Shown here: positions 42,665 through 51,657 of the stretch, one piece after another | Layout: every line of letters begins with the position of its first letter | Numbering within the stretch: the stretch's first letter is position 1 | Source: JAHEEM01 sp036396795 | GTDB taxonomy: Bacteria > Pseudomonadota > Gammaproteobacteria > Steroidobacterales > Rariloculaceae | Direction of reading: 5' to 3' | Assembly (NCBI GenBank): GCA_036396795.1 | Contig: DASWKF010000090.1 | Span: 224,225-288,224 of the forward strand | DNA length: 64,000 nt | Position numbers and translations under genes: made by a program | Notes under the pieces: generated by a model | Told to the model about the DNA's origin: nothing | Database searches by the model: none | What the model saw: the letters and a program-made list of their open reading frames with translations, nothing else

Positions 42665-43452
42665 TCCGTCTTCGCTCGTTCGTCCCGCTGCTCGGGATTG
42701 CCGTTCTCGCGGCCGGGGCAGTCACGGCGTCGGCGCAGAGCGCGGATCCGGCGGGTGTCATTTCGGTCCTCGCCACCAACGCCATCACCGGCCCGTTTGC
42801 GGCGATTGCGGAGGAGCACCGGCGGCAGACGGGGCAGCAGGTGAACGTCGAGTTCGACACTTCGCCGAGCATCAACCGTCGCTTCGCCGCCGGCACGATT
42901 GCCGGCGTTCAGGTGCTGATTGCCGCGACGGCAACGGTCGACCAGGCCATCACCGACGGCAGGGCGGACCGCGACACGCGGATCCGGGTTGGACGGGTCG
43001 GCATAGGAGTGGCCGTTCGGCGCGGTGCGCTGCGGCCCGACATTTCAAGCGTGGACGCGTTGAAAGCTTCGCTGTTGAATGCCGATGCGGTCGTCTACAG
43101 CCAGGGCGCGTCCGGCATCTACGTTGCGCAGATGCTCGAGATGCTCGGCCTGCTGGGCCAGCTCGAGAGGCGCGCCGTGCAGCTCGCCACCGGCGCGGAC
43201 ATGGTCGAGCGGATCGAGCAGAGCCGCGGCAACGAGATCGGGATGACTCAGATCAGCGAGATCACGCTTTCCGCCGAAGAGGGCGGCGGCGCGCTCGTCT
43301 ACGTGGGCCCGTTGCCCGCCGCCGTGCAGCACTACACGGCATTTGACGCCGTCGCGATGACGGGCGCGCCGGAAGCCGCGCGCGCCTTCGTGCGCAGCCT
43401 CAGCGCCGCGCCGGCCCGCAGGCTGCTCGCGGCGAATTACTGGGAGTTCTGA
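42661..43452 (+). CDS. ModA-like periplasmic substrate-binding protein
   Basis: A 263-aa protein with signal peptide (A-S-A-Q, ~25 residues) and the fold pattern of the SBP_bac_11/ModA group: I-S-V-L-A-T-N-A-I-T-G-P-F at the first strand, then a T-S-P-S-I-N-R-R-F-A-A-G segment, and G-I-G-V-A-V-R-R-G at the hinge. No ABC permease or ATPase is adjacent, so it is an orphan binding protein. It is translationally coupled to the FG-GAP propeller. A tungstate, molybdate or other oxyanion ligand is possible but not shown. Confidence 0.75.
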   Translation: MIRLRSFVPLLGIAVLAAGAVTASAQSADPAGVISVLATNAITGPFAAIAEEHRRQTGQQVNVEFDTSPSINRRFAAGTIAGVQVLIAATATVDQAITDGRADRDTRIRVGRVGIGVAVRRGALRPDISSVDALKASLLNADAVVYSQGASGIYVAQMLEMLGLLGQLERRAVQLATGADMVERIEQSRGNEIGMTQISEITLSAEEGGGALVYVGPLPAAVQHYTAFDAVAMTGAPEAARAFVRSLSAAPARRLLAANYWEF

Positions 43453-43527
43453 GGAACTGGGATGCCGGCATGGTCAAATTTCGCGCGCGGCAAACCAGCG
43501 CGCCGCGGCGGCGCGAGCGTTCTGGTG

Positions 43528-44463
43528 TTATCGGTTGATCGCCACGAGCCGCCGCATCGTGCTCTTCACGACCTGTCTTACCTTGCCGGGCATGTTTGCA
43601 AGGTTGTCGGCCCAGGGATGTTGCGATCTAAACAGGGCGCGTGAGAGCGCGCGCTGGGCTTTAGTTTCCTGAATTCTGTTGTCGCGGAGATAATCGCGCA
43701 ACCAATTCAGATAAAACGTGCGTACGTGTCGTTCCTGGCCGGAAGCCTCCACGCGGTGGCAACAGGAGCCCTCGTGGAGTCGGTACAGCGTCCAAGTTTT
43801 TGCCGATGCGAACACCGGCGTCGACACGTAAACCTTCGCGAGAAACGCCTGGTCTTCATACATTTGATAGGCTCCCGTGAATTGCTCCTCGAAACCTTGG
43901 ATCGAGAGGACAACGTCCTTCCGAGCCAGAAGATCGGATGGACACGGTGCCGTTGCGCGCCCCAGAGGATGGCAGCGCCGCAATAAGGTCGGAGGCTCGT
44001 GAATGGTGCCCACCGGGATGCCCGGAGAAGGCGTGTAGTCGCGACGCGTGTCGGTCTTCGGGATGCTCCAGGACCTCCAGTATCGTGCCGCCCCGAAAGT
44101 CATGCCCGCGCGGGGATTGGCTTGCAGAATCTCGACCTGTTGCGCGAGCTTCTGCGGTAACCATACGTCATCGGCATCCAGAATCGCTATGTACTGGCCT
44201 CTTGCCAGTCTGAGCGCCAGATTGCGAGATGCGCAAACGCCCCGATTCTGCCGGCCCTCGTGCGTGACATAGTGAATCTTTTCGGGGTTTTCTCTCGCTA
44301 ACCCTTGCGCAATCGAGCTACTGCCGTCCGACGAACCGTCGTCGACTAGTATCAGCTCCCAGTCGTCGAGCGTCTGATGCAGCACGCTGGAGATCGTTTC
44401 CACAATGAATCGCTCGGCGTTGAAGAAGCCGACAAGAATCGAAACAAGAGGTGTGTTGGTCAC
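43528..44463 (-). CDS. Family 2 glycosyltransferase
   Basis: A 311-aa GT-A enzyme, the last gene of the glycan operon. It has V-S-I-L-V-G-F-F-N-A-E-R-F near the N-terminus, L-I-L-V-D-D-G-S-S-D-G-S-S (donor-binding) and a DXD-like I-L-D-A-D-D-V. The GTG at 44463 overlaps the upstream stop codon (GTGA), which is why it was chosen; the frame extends 345 bp further upstream only as a shadow. Donor and acceptor are unknown. Confidence 0.88.
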   Translation of the reverse strand: MTNTPLVSILVGFFNAERFIVETISSVLHQTLDDWELILVDDGSSDGSSSIAQGLARENPEKIHYVTHEGRQNRGVCASRNLALRLARGQYIAILDADDVWLPQKLAQQVEILQANPRAGMTFGAARYWRSWSIPKTDTRRDYTPSPGIPVGTIHEPPTLLRRCHPLGRATAPCPSDLLARKDVVLSIQGFEEQFTGAYQMYEDQAFLAKVYVSTPVFASAKTWTLYRLHEGSCCHRVEASGQERHVRTFYLNWLRDYLRDNRIQETKAQRALSRALFRSQHPWADNLANMPGKVRQVVKSTMRRLVAINR

Positions 44464-47400
44464 AAATGCGTCACCAGCGCGCTGAACTGCTTCCGGACTC
44501 TTTCTTTGGAGATACGCGTGATCGCGTCTATGACCAGCGTTTTTCGTTCGCCGGGTACCGCCCTGCAAAGGCGCCACGCAAGCAACAACGGCTTCAGCTG
44601 CATCAACGTGCTCAGCGTGTCTTTCAGGATCACACGGTTTGTCAGGACTCCGCTGGCTTTCTGCCATTTGAGCAACGAGTAGCAGAATCGCGGTAGTCGG
44701 CAAAGCAACGAGAGTACTCCCGATTGCTGCGTGAGCGCGCGAAGCTCTAGCGAGATTTTGGAATCCGGAGGGAACTGAAGTCCAAGGTAGTTTCTGATGA
44801 TCGGCCACGCAAGATGCTCGACCACGGCGTCAGTCACCCTAGCCGGCTCGAGCGGCGTGGAACTGACTGGAATCGCAACCGTACCCACACGATGCCCGCG
44901 TTCCGTTACGATCACAACGGCTTGGCGGGGGCCGGGAGCAAACTCTATTGCAGCGATCGGCCGAGTGACCTCCACACGTACTCCAAGGCTCGTGCCGAGG
45001 ACAACTCTGTCGGGGAACTCGATGGATTCCAGAATACGCCGTTCGAGGTGGCGACTCGCTGCCTCCGCAAGCCCGACCGCACCCGAGGCCGATTCCAGCG
45101 CGCTCAGGAAAACGGCAATACCTGGCTCCAGAGTCGAGAACCGTTTGGGCCAGACCCTTAGAGTCTCCCCCGCCGCCAGAGGAATATCATGAAACAGCTC
45201 GTCGCCCACCAGCTCCGGTGCCATGCCGGGCGCGCTGATGCCGATCAGGCTGTCCAACAGCGCGGCGGCGTTCTCGCCTCTAACGATCTGCATGCTTGCT
45301 GGCCACAATGCGTGCCGGAACAAGGTCTCGCCGAGGTCGTCGCGCGTTAGGCCGTCACTGTATTGCGGCGGACAGGCCTCGGGAACCCGAGGATCCTTTG
45401 CGTACCCGCGGCGGATTACACTGAGGCCGTCCGCCAAGACTCTGGACGCATTGCTCGATGACGAGCCTGGCCGCATTCGATAGAGCGCGAGAACATCCGC
45501 AATCGTGCCAAAACGGACACCGATCCGAGCGGCGCGTTGCCAAAAATCCCAATCCGCGCAAGTTTGCAGCGTTTCATCAAAGCCTCCGATCCGCGTCGCG
45601 ATCGAGAGCTTGATCATGCAGTTGTGGATAGCCAGCGGACAGTCACGCACGAACTTCGGGAAGGGATCTTTCAGATCGGCGGCTCCGTAGACGGCGTTCG
45701 CCGTAAAGACGCCCGCCGGCGTCACGCGCGCGCATCCGCACACGACCCCATCCAGCGAACGGTCCGCGCTGGCTTTTTCGATCATGCGTTCAAGATACTC
45801 CGGCGCAATCCAGTCATCCGAATCCAGAAACACCAGCCACTCGCCCAGTGCCGCTGCAATGCCGGTGTTACGCGCCGCAGACTCACCTCCATTTTCGCGT
45901 CTTAGCGTTCGAAACCGTGGATCTCCGTCGGACCAGGCGTTTGCTATTTGACCGGTCGCGTCGGTAGATCCGTCATCGACGACGAGCGCTTCCCAGGCTG
46001 AAAAGGTCTGCGCGCATACGCTTGCGAGAGTTGCGCCCAAGGTGCCCTCGGCGTTGAAAGCCGGAACTATGACGGTCACTCTCGGTCGCGTCTGCGGCCT
46101 TTTGCCGAGTCGGCGCGCCAATGACGCCAGCAAACGTTGGCGACAAAGCCTGAGCCTCAGCCTCCAGACCGAATCGCCGGCCATCACCTCCACTCGGGGC
46201 AGTCGGTAGCGGTTCTGGTCGACTCCGACGATGCCGGGCTCGGTCGTCACGGCCGCCTCGAAGCCTGCGATTTGAACCGCGTTTCGAGTTCTTTGATCAT
46301 GCTCGCCGTACGGATAGGCAAACAATGCCAACGGCGCGAGGCCTTTTGACCTCAGCTCCTGCGGCGGTTGATTCACCTCGCGCCAAAGCTCATCGTCCGA
46401 CAACTTCGTCAGATTGCGGTGCGTGCGCGAGTGACTCCCAATCGCGATGCCCGAGCGTTCGAGTTTCCCCAGCGCAGCTGAATCCGCAAGCGCCAAAGTC
46501 GGCGCGCCCAGATGCGCATCCCAATCGTTGCTGGCGCCGATTTTCCCGCTCACGGCGAATGCGACGGCCGGCACTCCGAGATCCCGGAGGACGGGCAACG
46601 CGGCATCGTGAAGACTCTGATAACAGTCATCAAAGGTCAGCAACAGCGCCCGCTTGGGCAGCCCCGCCCCGTTGCTCAGGAAGCGAAGAAATTCCCCGGC
46701 GGATATAAAGTGATAGCCGTGACGCTGCAAGGCTCCGATCTGCGCCCGGAAACGTTCGGGCCTGACCCCGTAGGGCTCGGACACGCTGCCGCTGAGATCG
46801 GCGATGGCGTGATAGCAGAGAATGTGAACCGGCCTCGGCCGCGGCACGCCGCCTGCGGCCTCCACGCCGCGGGCGTAGCACAGTGCGCGTGCCGCAAAAA
46901 ACAAGCGTTGCGCGAACCGGGTCTCGCCGAACATGTCGATAACGACCAGGCTTAGCCAGCGCAACGGCCGGTACGCGAGCGATGCAAGCCATCGACGCCT
47001 CCGACCCTGACGAAACACCTCCTCGGCGAGCTCGGGATGCTTTCGAACGAAGTGCACGTCGGCGGCGCCGGACTCGAGCCACTGCTTCAAATGCGCCCGG
47101 GGCGAGACCACGTACGCCTGCCAACTGATGGCCTTCGCGTTAAAGACGATCTGCGCGCCCGCTCGGATGACGCGATAACAGAACTCGAGATCCTCGTTTC
47201 CGTATCGACCGTCCCGGGTAAAGGTCTCGTCGAAGCATCCGAGGCCAAAGAACAACGTCCGAGGAATGGATGACTGCCCCATGACCCAGTCCCGCCAGAG
47301 CAGAGAAACGTCTGTCCGGGTCATTCGATCCAGTCGCTCGTTTGCCCAAACGCCCACCGCTTCGCTCAAGAAGGTTCTCGGCGAAGTCGGGTGTAGCGGT

Positions 47401-47747
47401 ATGTGTCCCAGTACGAGCGCTCGCTTATCTCGGTGCTCGCGGTCATGCTCGGCCAGCAAATGCGGGTCTGCTTCCATATCATCGTCGAGAAACAACAGCA
47501 GCTCCCCGCGTGCGACCTTCGCGCCGGCGTTTCGGGCAGCGGAAAGGCCGAGGTTCCCTTGCTCGATGACGACCAAGGGAACGCTGCTTCTCAACTCTCG
47601 CAGCGCTTCGGCGGAACCGTCCGTCGAGCCGTCGACGACTACGATGACCTCGAAATCTTGGGCCAGATCTTGCCTCGTCAACGACCGGACGCAGGCGAGC
47701 ATCAGCTCGCGCCGCTGGAAAGTCGGCACGATAACGCTAAATCGCAC
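44460..47747 (-). CDS. Fusion protein: GT2 - polysaccharide deacetylase - GT2 - C-terminal domain
   Basis: A 1095-aa protein. GT2 domain A spans residues 1-~245 (V-V-V-D-G-S-T-D-G-S, D-D-D at 88-90). A NodB-type deacetylase spans ~305-525, with catalytic T-F-D-D-C-Y (371-376), metal-binding S-H-S-R-T-H (438-443) and A-Y-P-Y-G-E-H-D (477-484), all intact. GT2 domain B spans ~555-790 (V-V-D-D-G-S-T-D, D-S-D-D at 642-645). The last ~300 residues match nothing I recognise. Two transferases and a deacetylase on one chain suggest stepwise addition of N-acetylated sugars with deacetylation in place. It overlaps the downstream gene by 4 bp and the upstream gene by 11 bp. Confidence 0.88.
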   Translation of the reverse strand: MRFSVIVPTFQRRELMLACVRSLTRQDLAQDFEVIVVVDGSTDGSAEALRELRSSVPLVVIEQGNLGLSAARNAGAKVARGELLLFLDDDMEADPHLLAEHDREHRDKRALVLGHIPLHPTSPRTFLSEAVGVWANERLDRMTRTDVSLLWRDWVMGQSSIPRTLFFGLGCFDETFTRDGRYGNEDLEFCYRVIRAGAQIVFNAKAISWQAYVVSPRAHLKQWLESGAADVHFVRKHPELAEEVFRQGRRRRWLASLAYRPLRWLSLVVIDMFGETRFAQRLFFAARALCYARGVEAAGGVPRPRPVHILCYHAIADLSGSVSEPYGVRPERFRAQIGALQRHGYHFISAGEFLRFLSNGAGLPKRALLLTFDDCYQSLHDAALPVLRDLGVPAVAFAVSGKIGASNDWDAHLGAPTLALADSAALGKLERSGIAIGSHSRTHRNLTKLSDDELWREVNQPPQELRSKGLAPLALFAYPYGEHDQRTRNAVQIAGFEAAVTTEPGIVGVDQNRYRLPRVEVMAGDSVWRLRLRLCRQRLLASLARRLGKRPQTRPRVTVIVPAFNAEGTLGATLASVCAQTFSAWEALVVDDGSTDATGQIANAWSDGDPRFRTLRRENGGESAARNTGIAAALGEWLVFLDSDDWIAPEYLERMIEKASADRSLDGVVCGCARVTPAGVFTANAVYGAADLKDPFPKFVRDCPLAIHNCMIKLSIATRIGGFDETLQTCADWDFWQRAARIGVRFGTIADVLALYRMRPGSSSSNASRVLADGLSVIRRGYAKDPRVPEACPPQYSDGLTRDDLGETLFRHALWPASMQIVRGENAAALLDSLIGISAPGMAPELVGDELFHDIPLAAGETLRVWPKRFSTLEPGIAVFLSALESASGAVGLAEAASRHLERRILESIEFPDRVVLGTSLGVRVEVTRPIAAIEFAPGPRQAVVIVTERGHRVGTVAIPVSSTPLEPARVTDAVVEHLAWPIIRNYLGLQFPPDSKISLELRALTQQSGVLSLLCRLPRFCYSLLKWQKASGVLTNRVILKDTLSTLMQLKPLLLAWRLCRAVPGERKTLVIDAITRISKERVRKQFSALVTHL

Positions 47748-48993
47748 GCCTACCCACCCTCATGCGACACTCGATGGCTCGCTGGTAGCTTTGTTCCTGC
47801 AGCACGCAGATGCGATCGGCGTTGTACTCATCGAGCAAGCGTTCACGCGCTCTCGTGCCCATGCGTTGGCGAAGGTCAGGCGCGGTCATCAGCTCGACGA
47901 CCGCCGCGGCAAGGCTGTCGGGATCGCAAGGCGGAATCAGTCGGCCCGCGTTACCGAAGTCCAGCATTTCGGCCATGCCGCCGGCCTCACTCGCGACCAC
48001 GGCTCTCGCCGCGGCCATCGATTCGAGGCATACGTTCGCAAAATTCTCCCAAACGCTGGGTATGACGACGACGTCTGCCGTCGCGAAAAGATCAGTAAGC
48101 CGATCGTTCGAAACCGGCGGCAACAGCTCGACGGACGAGCCGTGCCGGCGCAGTTTGCGGCTCAAATATTCGCGCATCCCCGTGCCGAGCCGAGGCGACT
48201 CGTCGTCCGAGCCGATCAAGCTGAAGCGCACGTCCGGATACTTCTGCAGCACCATCGGTATTGCTCTGGCGAGGTCGAGCACGCCCTTCCGCACCTCTAA
48301 CCGCCCGAGATACAAGACTCTGCCACGACTGCCGCCCGCTGGGATGTTAAGCAGCGCATCGTCTGGCACGAATGGGTAGGGTACGTGCGAAACCTTGGTC
48401 GAATCGAGATCCCAGGCCTTGGTGACGATGCCAGCTAACGCCTGCGAAGGGGATGCGATCTCATCGGCGTCCAAGGCGTGGGTTCGCTCCGCGTCCAGAG
48501 AATACTTATGCGTATAGCGCCATGCCGGGCGAGTCCCCCGCAAGGAACGAACGACGTATTCGCGAACCCGACCCTTGAGCAGGCGCCAACGCAGTGAGTC
48601 CGTGAAGGCGAGCCCGTCGTATGTCGCGGCGCTGAGCACGAAGGTCGGCGTATGTAGCTTTACGACTAAGGGAATATCCGGCACGCGTCTGACGGCCTCC
48701 GCGGCGTCCGCCCCGTACTCGGGTCCTTCCAGCACGTCGAAACCAACCTGCGCGTGCCGTTCGGCGAAAGGCGGTCCTATTGCCGAGGGAAAATCAGGAT
48801 GGCTCTGCCCTCGAACCCGGTGCACCAAAACGCCGTCTTCGTCGGTAGTGCCCGAGCGGACGGGGCTGCTGGTGAAGACTTCTACCGTATGCCCCCTCGC
48901 GGCGAGCATTCGTACGGCCTGATTCACGTAAGTCGAGATGCCACCGTATGCGGCATCGGGTGGAAACTCGTAGCTGATGAACGCAATTTTCAT
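47737..48993 (-). CDS. Family 4 glycosyltransferase
   Basis: A 418-aa GT-B enzyme. The N-terminal domain begins K-I-A-F-I-S-Y-E-F-P-P with the glycine-rich Y-G-G-I-S-T-Y loop. The C-terminal domain has the donor-site pattern G-R-V-L-Y-L-G-R-L-E-V-R-K-G and the E-x7-E motif region S-V-W-E-N-F-A-N-V-C-L-E-S-M-A-A. It probably adds a hexose in a retaining reaction. It lies 9 bp after the deacetylase gene and overlaps the tri-domain gene by 11 bp. Confidence 0.92.
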   Translation of the reverse strand: MKIAFISYEFPPDAAYGGISTYVNQAVRMLAARGHTVEVFTSSPVRSGTTDEDGVLVHRVRGQSHPDFPSAIGPPFAERHAQVGFDVLEGPEYGADAAEAVRRVPDIPLVVKLHTPTFVLSAATYDGLAFTDSLRWRLLKGRVREYVVRSLRGTRPAWRYTHKYSLDAERTHALDADEIASPSQALAGIVTKAWDLDSTKVSHVPYPFVPDDALLNIPAGGSRGRVLYLGRLEVRKGVLDLARAIPMVLQKYPDVRFSLIGSDDESPRLGTGMREYLSRKLRRHGSSVELLPPVSNDRLTDLFATADVVVIPSVWENFANVCLESMAAARAVVASEAGGMAEMLDFGNAGRLIPPCDPDSLAAAVVELMTAPDLRQRMGTRARERLLDEYNADRICVLQEQSYQRAIECRMRVGRRAI

Positions 48994-49002
48994 CAATCGG
49001 CA

Positions 49003-50007
49003 TCAGCGAAGAATTCCGTGAAGTCGCTTTGCGAACTGATCGCCATCCCAATCCTCCACTGCGAGTCTGGGTATGCGAAATGGATCGGAAAATCGCCAGA
49101 CCGCGTTCTCGACGGTCGTGCATGCGCACTCGAAACCGGCCTCCCGCGCGAGCCTGGTTGTGGTTGCGTCATGGTCACCGAATGGATAAGCAAAGCAGCT
49201 GATCTTGGTTCCCGTGAGCTCCTCCAATTGCAACTTGTTGCCCTCGATCTCCCGGCGCTGGAATGTCTCTGAATGAGCGGTGAGGAGAGGATGGTTGACG
49301 GTGTGCGCGCCTATGTCGATCAAGTCGTCCTGCGCCAACCTCTGGATTTCCTGCGCAGTCAAGGCACGATGGCGCGGACGCGGACGCGGCTCGGTGACTG
49401 ACCTCAGCTGATCGAGGACGGAATTCTGCTCCTCGCTGGGGAGGCGAAGCATCGATTCCCAGATCTCGTGGAAGAGCGCCATGCGCGAGCCCGGCGCGCC
49501 CTCCCAGGCCTTGTCGGCTCTAGATTCGCGACGGTGGGCCTCGGATGGCACGCGCCAGCTGCGCTTGCCCGCCTTCGTCGTCAGCGTCAACGTTTCCGGC
49601 AGTTGCCGGTCATGGAGCAGCACCTGCTCGAGCTCGTCCCACCAGAACTCACGCGATCGAGCCAGGTTGCCGGTCGTCACGAAGATTGTGGCAGGGAGAC
49701 CGAAGGCATCGAGGAGCGGCCGAGCATTGTGAAGATTGTCTATGTAGCCGTCGTCGAAACTGATCGCCACCATCCGATCGATCAGTCGTCGATGATGAAG
49801 AGCGAGCCCGAAATCGCGCACGCTCACGACGGTGAATGCGTCTTTTAGCACCTGCAGATGCTCGGCAAAGCGCTTGGGCGTCACGCACAGCGCCCACGGA
49901 TCCACATTCGGCCCCGAGATGCGGTGATACATGAGTATCACGCCCTTGCGGGTGAAACGCCTCGCAATTCTCCCGCCCGCGATTCTGGCCCGCTTAGCGA
50001 TCTCCAT
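49003..50007 (-). CDS. Polysaccharide deacetylase family protein
   Basis: A 334-aa carbohydrate esterase 4-type protein. Catalytic and metal motifs are intact: V-I-L-M-Y-H-R-I near residue 27, S-F-D-D-G-Y (~84-89), G-A-H-T-V-N-H-P-x-L and C-F-A-Y-P-F-G-D-H-D. It probably removes N-acetyl groups from the growing glycan, in parallel with the deacetylase domain of the tri-domain fusion. No signal peptide is obvious, so it would act in the cytoplasm on lipid-linked precursors. It overlaps the methyltransferase gene by 14 bp. Confidence 0.9.
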   Translation of the reverse strand: MEIAKRARIAGGRIARRFTRKGVILMYHRISGPNVDPWALCVTPKRFAEHLQVLKDAFTVVSVRDFGLALHHRRLIDRMVAISFDDGYIDNLHNARPLLDAFGLPATIFVTTGNLARSREFWWDELEQVLLHDRQLPETLTLTTKAGKRSWRVPSEAHRRESRADKAWEGAPGSRMALFHEIWESMLRLPSEEQNSVLDQLRSVTEPRPRPRHRALTAQEIQRLAQDDLIDIGAHTVNHPLLTAHSETFQRREIEGNKLQLEELTGTKISCFAYPFGDHDATTTRLAREAGFECACTTVENAVWRFSDPFRIPRLAVEDWDGDQFAKRLHGILR

Positions 50008-50734
50008 CGCGTACCTCGGGCTTCGAAGCTCTGATCGATATCAGGACCTGGTAGAGAGGATCGACGTGCTCGAGCTCATCGGTCGAGAGCTCCTGGGCCG
50101 CGAGGCCGTGCAAGAAGGCCGTCGCCGCAAGCACGTTGCCCTTGGGCCAGACACGCAGCGAGGAGGCCTGGAATACCTCGGCGAACAGCCGCTGCGCGGA
50201 ATGCTCCGTGTACGCCCAGGCGCAGAACTCGCCCCACTGGTCCTGCGGAATTTTCGTTATTCCGGGGACGGTCGCAAGCAACGTGCCGCCTGGCTTGAGG
50301 ATTCTGTGCAGTGTCGCCAGCGCCGCGCGATGCTCGAATATGAACTGCAGTGTTTGAGTAAGAATGATGCAATCGAAGCAATCGGACGCGATGTCAGTTG
50401 CCTTCGTCAGATCGGCAACCAGGGTTGCTTTCGGATTACCCTCGCGCACGTGCAGCACATCGGCGCGGGAGACACGTTCTGCACCGAATCTTCGCGTGTA
50501 TTCATCGTCGCCGATTTCCAGAACGTGGCCATGAATCGTTTCGCGGTTTGCCCCGAGAAATTGTTCGATGTAGTAGCGATCGATCGGCATGCCGCGATCG
50601 TAGCCGAACTCCTGGCTAACGGGCTTGAGGATCCGAAGGTCCCCGAAATCGACCGTGCCGACCGGAGGGCGCACAGTGGCCGCGTGCCAGCGTTTGAGCC
50701 ACCAGCGGTAAATGGCGGCCGGCCCGAGCCTCAC
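49994..50734 (-). CDS. SAM-dependent methyltransferase (class I)
   Basis: About 246 aa from GTG 50734, which overlaps the stop of the upstream glycosyltransferase (GTGA) and was preferred over the longer frame to 50833. Rossmann-like motifs: H-V-L-E-I-G-D-D for motif I, where the usual glycine-rich loop is poorly conserved, D-C-I-I-L-T-Q-T-L-Q-F-I-F for motif II, and L-K-P-G-G-T-L-L-A-T-V-P-G. It is associated with glycan operons, where it would methylate a sugar hydroxyl or carboxylate. The substrate is unknown. Confidence 0.82.
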   Translation of the reverse strand: MRLGPAAIYRWWLKRWHAATVRPPVGTVDFGDLRILKPVSQEFGYDRGMPIDRYYIEQFLGANRETIHGHVLEIGDDEYTRRFGAERVSRADVLHVREGNPKATLVADLTKATDIASDCFDCIILTQTLQFIFEHRAALATLHRILKPGGTLLATVPGITKIPQDQWGEFCAWAYTEHSAQRLFAEVFQASSLRVWPKGNVLAATAFLHGLAAQELSTDELEHVDPLYQVLISIRASKPEVRDGDR

Positions 50735-51657
50735 CGGTTTCTTCCCCGTCTTCGATTGGAGATCCAGTGGCGCGCCAACCACAGCGGCGCGTTCACAAGA
50801 ACGGTCGATGTGCCGGCGGTCCGGCACAAGCATGCAGCATACTCAATCGCCTCGGCGACACGAAAAGCGCGCAGCTCGCGGGCGATCTTGCCAAGGCTGC
50901 GGGCACCATAGAATCGTTTCCAGAATCGCACGCCGTTGGCATACGCCGCGCTGTAGAGCGGATGCCCGTCAACGTGAGGCCGCTGTGCTTCCAAAACTTG
51001 AAGTACCGTGCTCAACATCAGTGAGCTGTCGGCCGACATGTTATTCCCATGCTTTCGATACTCGGCGACCAGATTCTCGTGCCTTACGATCGGGAAGCGG
51101 CGCGCGATGCGCAGGTAGAGATCATAGTCTTCGCAGGCCCGCAGTCTCGCGTCGAATCCGCCGATGAGCTTCAGCGGGTCGCGCCTATACAAGACAGTGG
51201 CGTGCATCGCGATGTGATTCTCGCGCAGGAGCGCCGCGAACGCGTCGCCGCGGTCCCGCGGGTAGTTCGGTGGCTCCCAGACGTCACCCCGCTGATTACG
51301 GATTGCGTACCGACCCCAGGCGAAGGCACATTCGGGATGCTGCGCCAGGCAATCCAATCCGGCCGTGAGAGCGCCGGGCATGAAGCGATCGTCGGCATCC
51401 AGGAAAGCGAGATAGTCGCCCCGACTTGCATCGAGCCCGCTGTTGCGAGCGGCGGCCAGGCCCATATTCGGCTGGCGCAACAACCGCGCTTGCGGATAGC
51501 GTGAGGCCACGCTCGCCGTGTCGTCGGTCGAGCCGTCGTCCACCACGATGAGCTCCGTTGGAGCGTGAGTTTGGGCCAGGGCACTTTCGACAGCATCCAC
51601 GAGAAAGTGAGCCTGATTGAAACAGGGAATGACGACGGAAACGAGCGCACGACTCAT
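50731..51657 (-). CDS. Family 2 glycosyltransferase
   Basis: A 308-aa GT-A enzyme. V-S-V-V-I-P-C-F-N-Q-A-H-F opens the fold, then I-V-V-D-D-G-S-T-D-D-T, N-M-G-L-A-A-A-R-N-S-G and the DXD motif F-L-D-A-D-D. E-D-Y-D-L-Y-L-R-I-A carries the expected catalytic-base region. It is coupled to both neighbours by 4-bp overlaps (ATGA with the ABC transporter gene, GTGA with the methyltransferase gene). Confidence 0.92.
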   Translation of the reverse strand: MSRALVSVVIPCFNQAHFLVDAVESALAQTHAPTELIVVDDGSTDDTASVASRYPQARLLRQPNMGLAAARNSGLDASRGDYLAFLDADDRFMPGALTAGLDCLAQHPECAFAWGRYAIRNQRGDVWEPPNYPRDRGDAFAALLRENHIAMHATVLYRRDPLKLIGGFDARLRACEDYDLYLRIARRFPIVRHENLVAEYRKHGNNMSADSSLMLSTVLQVLEAQRPHVDGHPLYSAAYANGVRFWKRFYGARSLGKIARELRAFRVAEAIEYAACLCRTAGTSTVLVNAPLWLARHWISNRRRGRNR

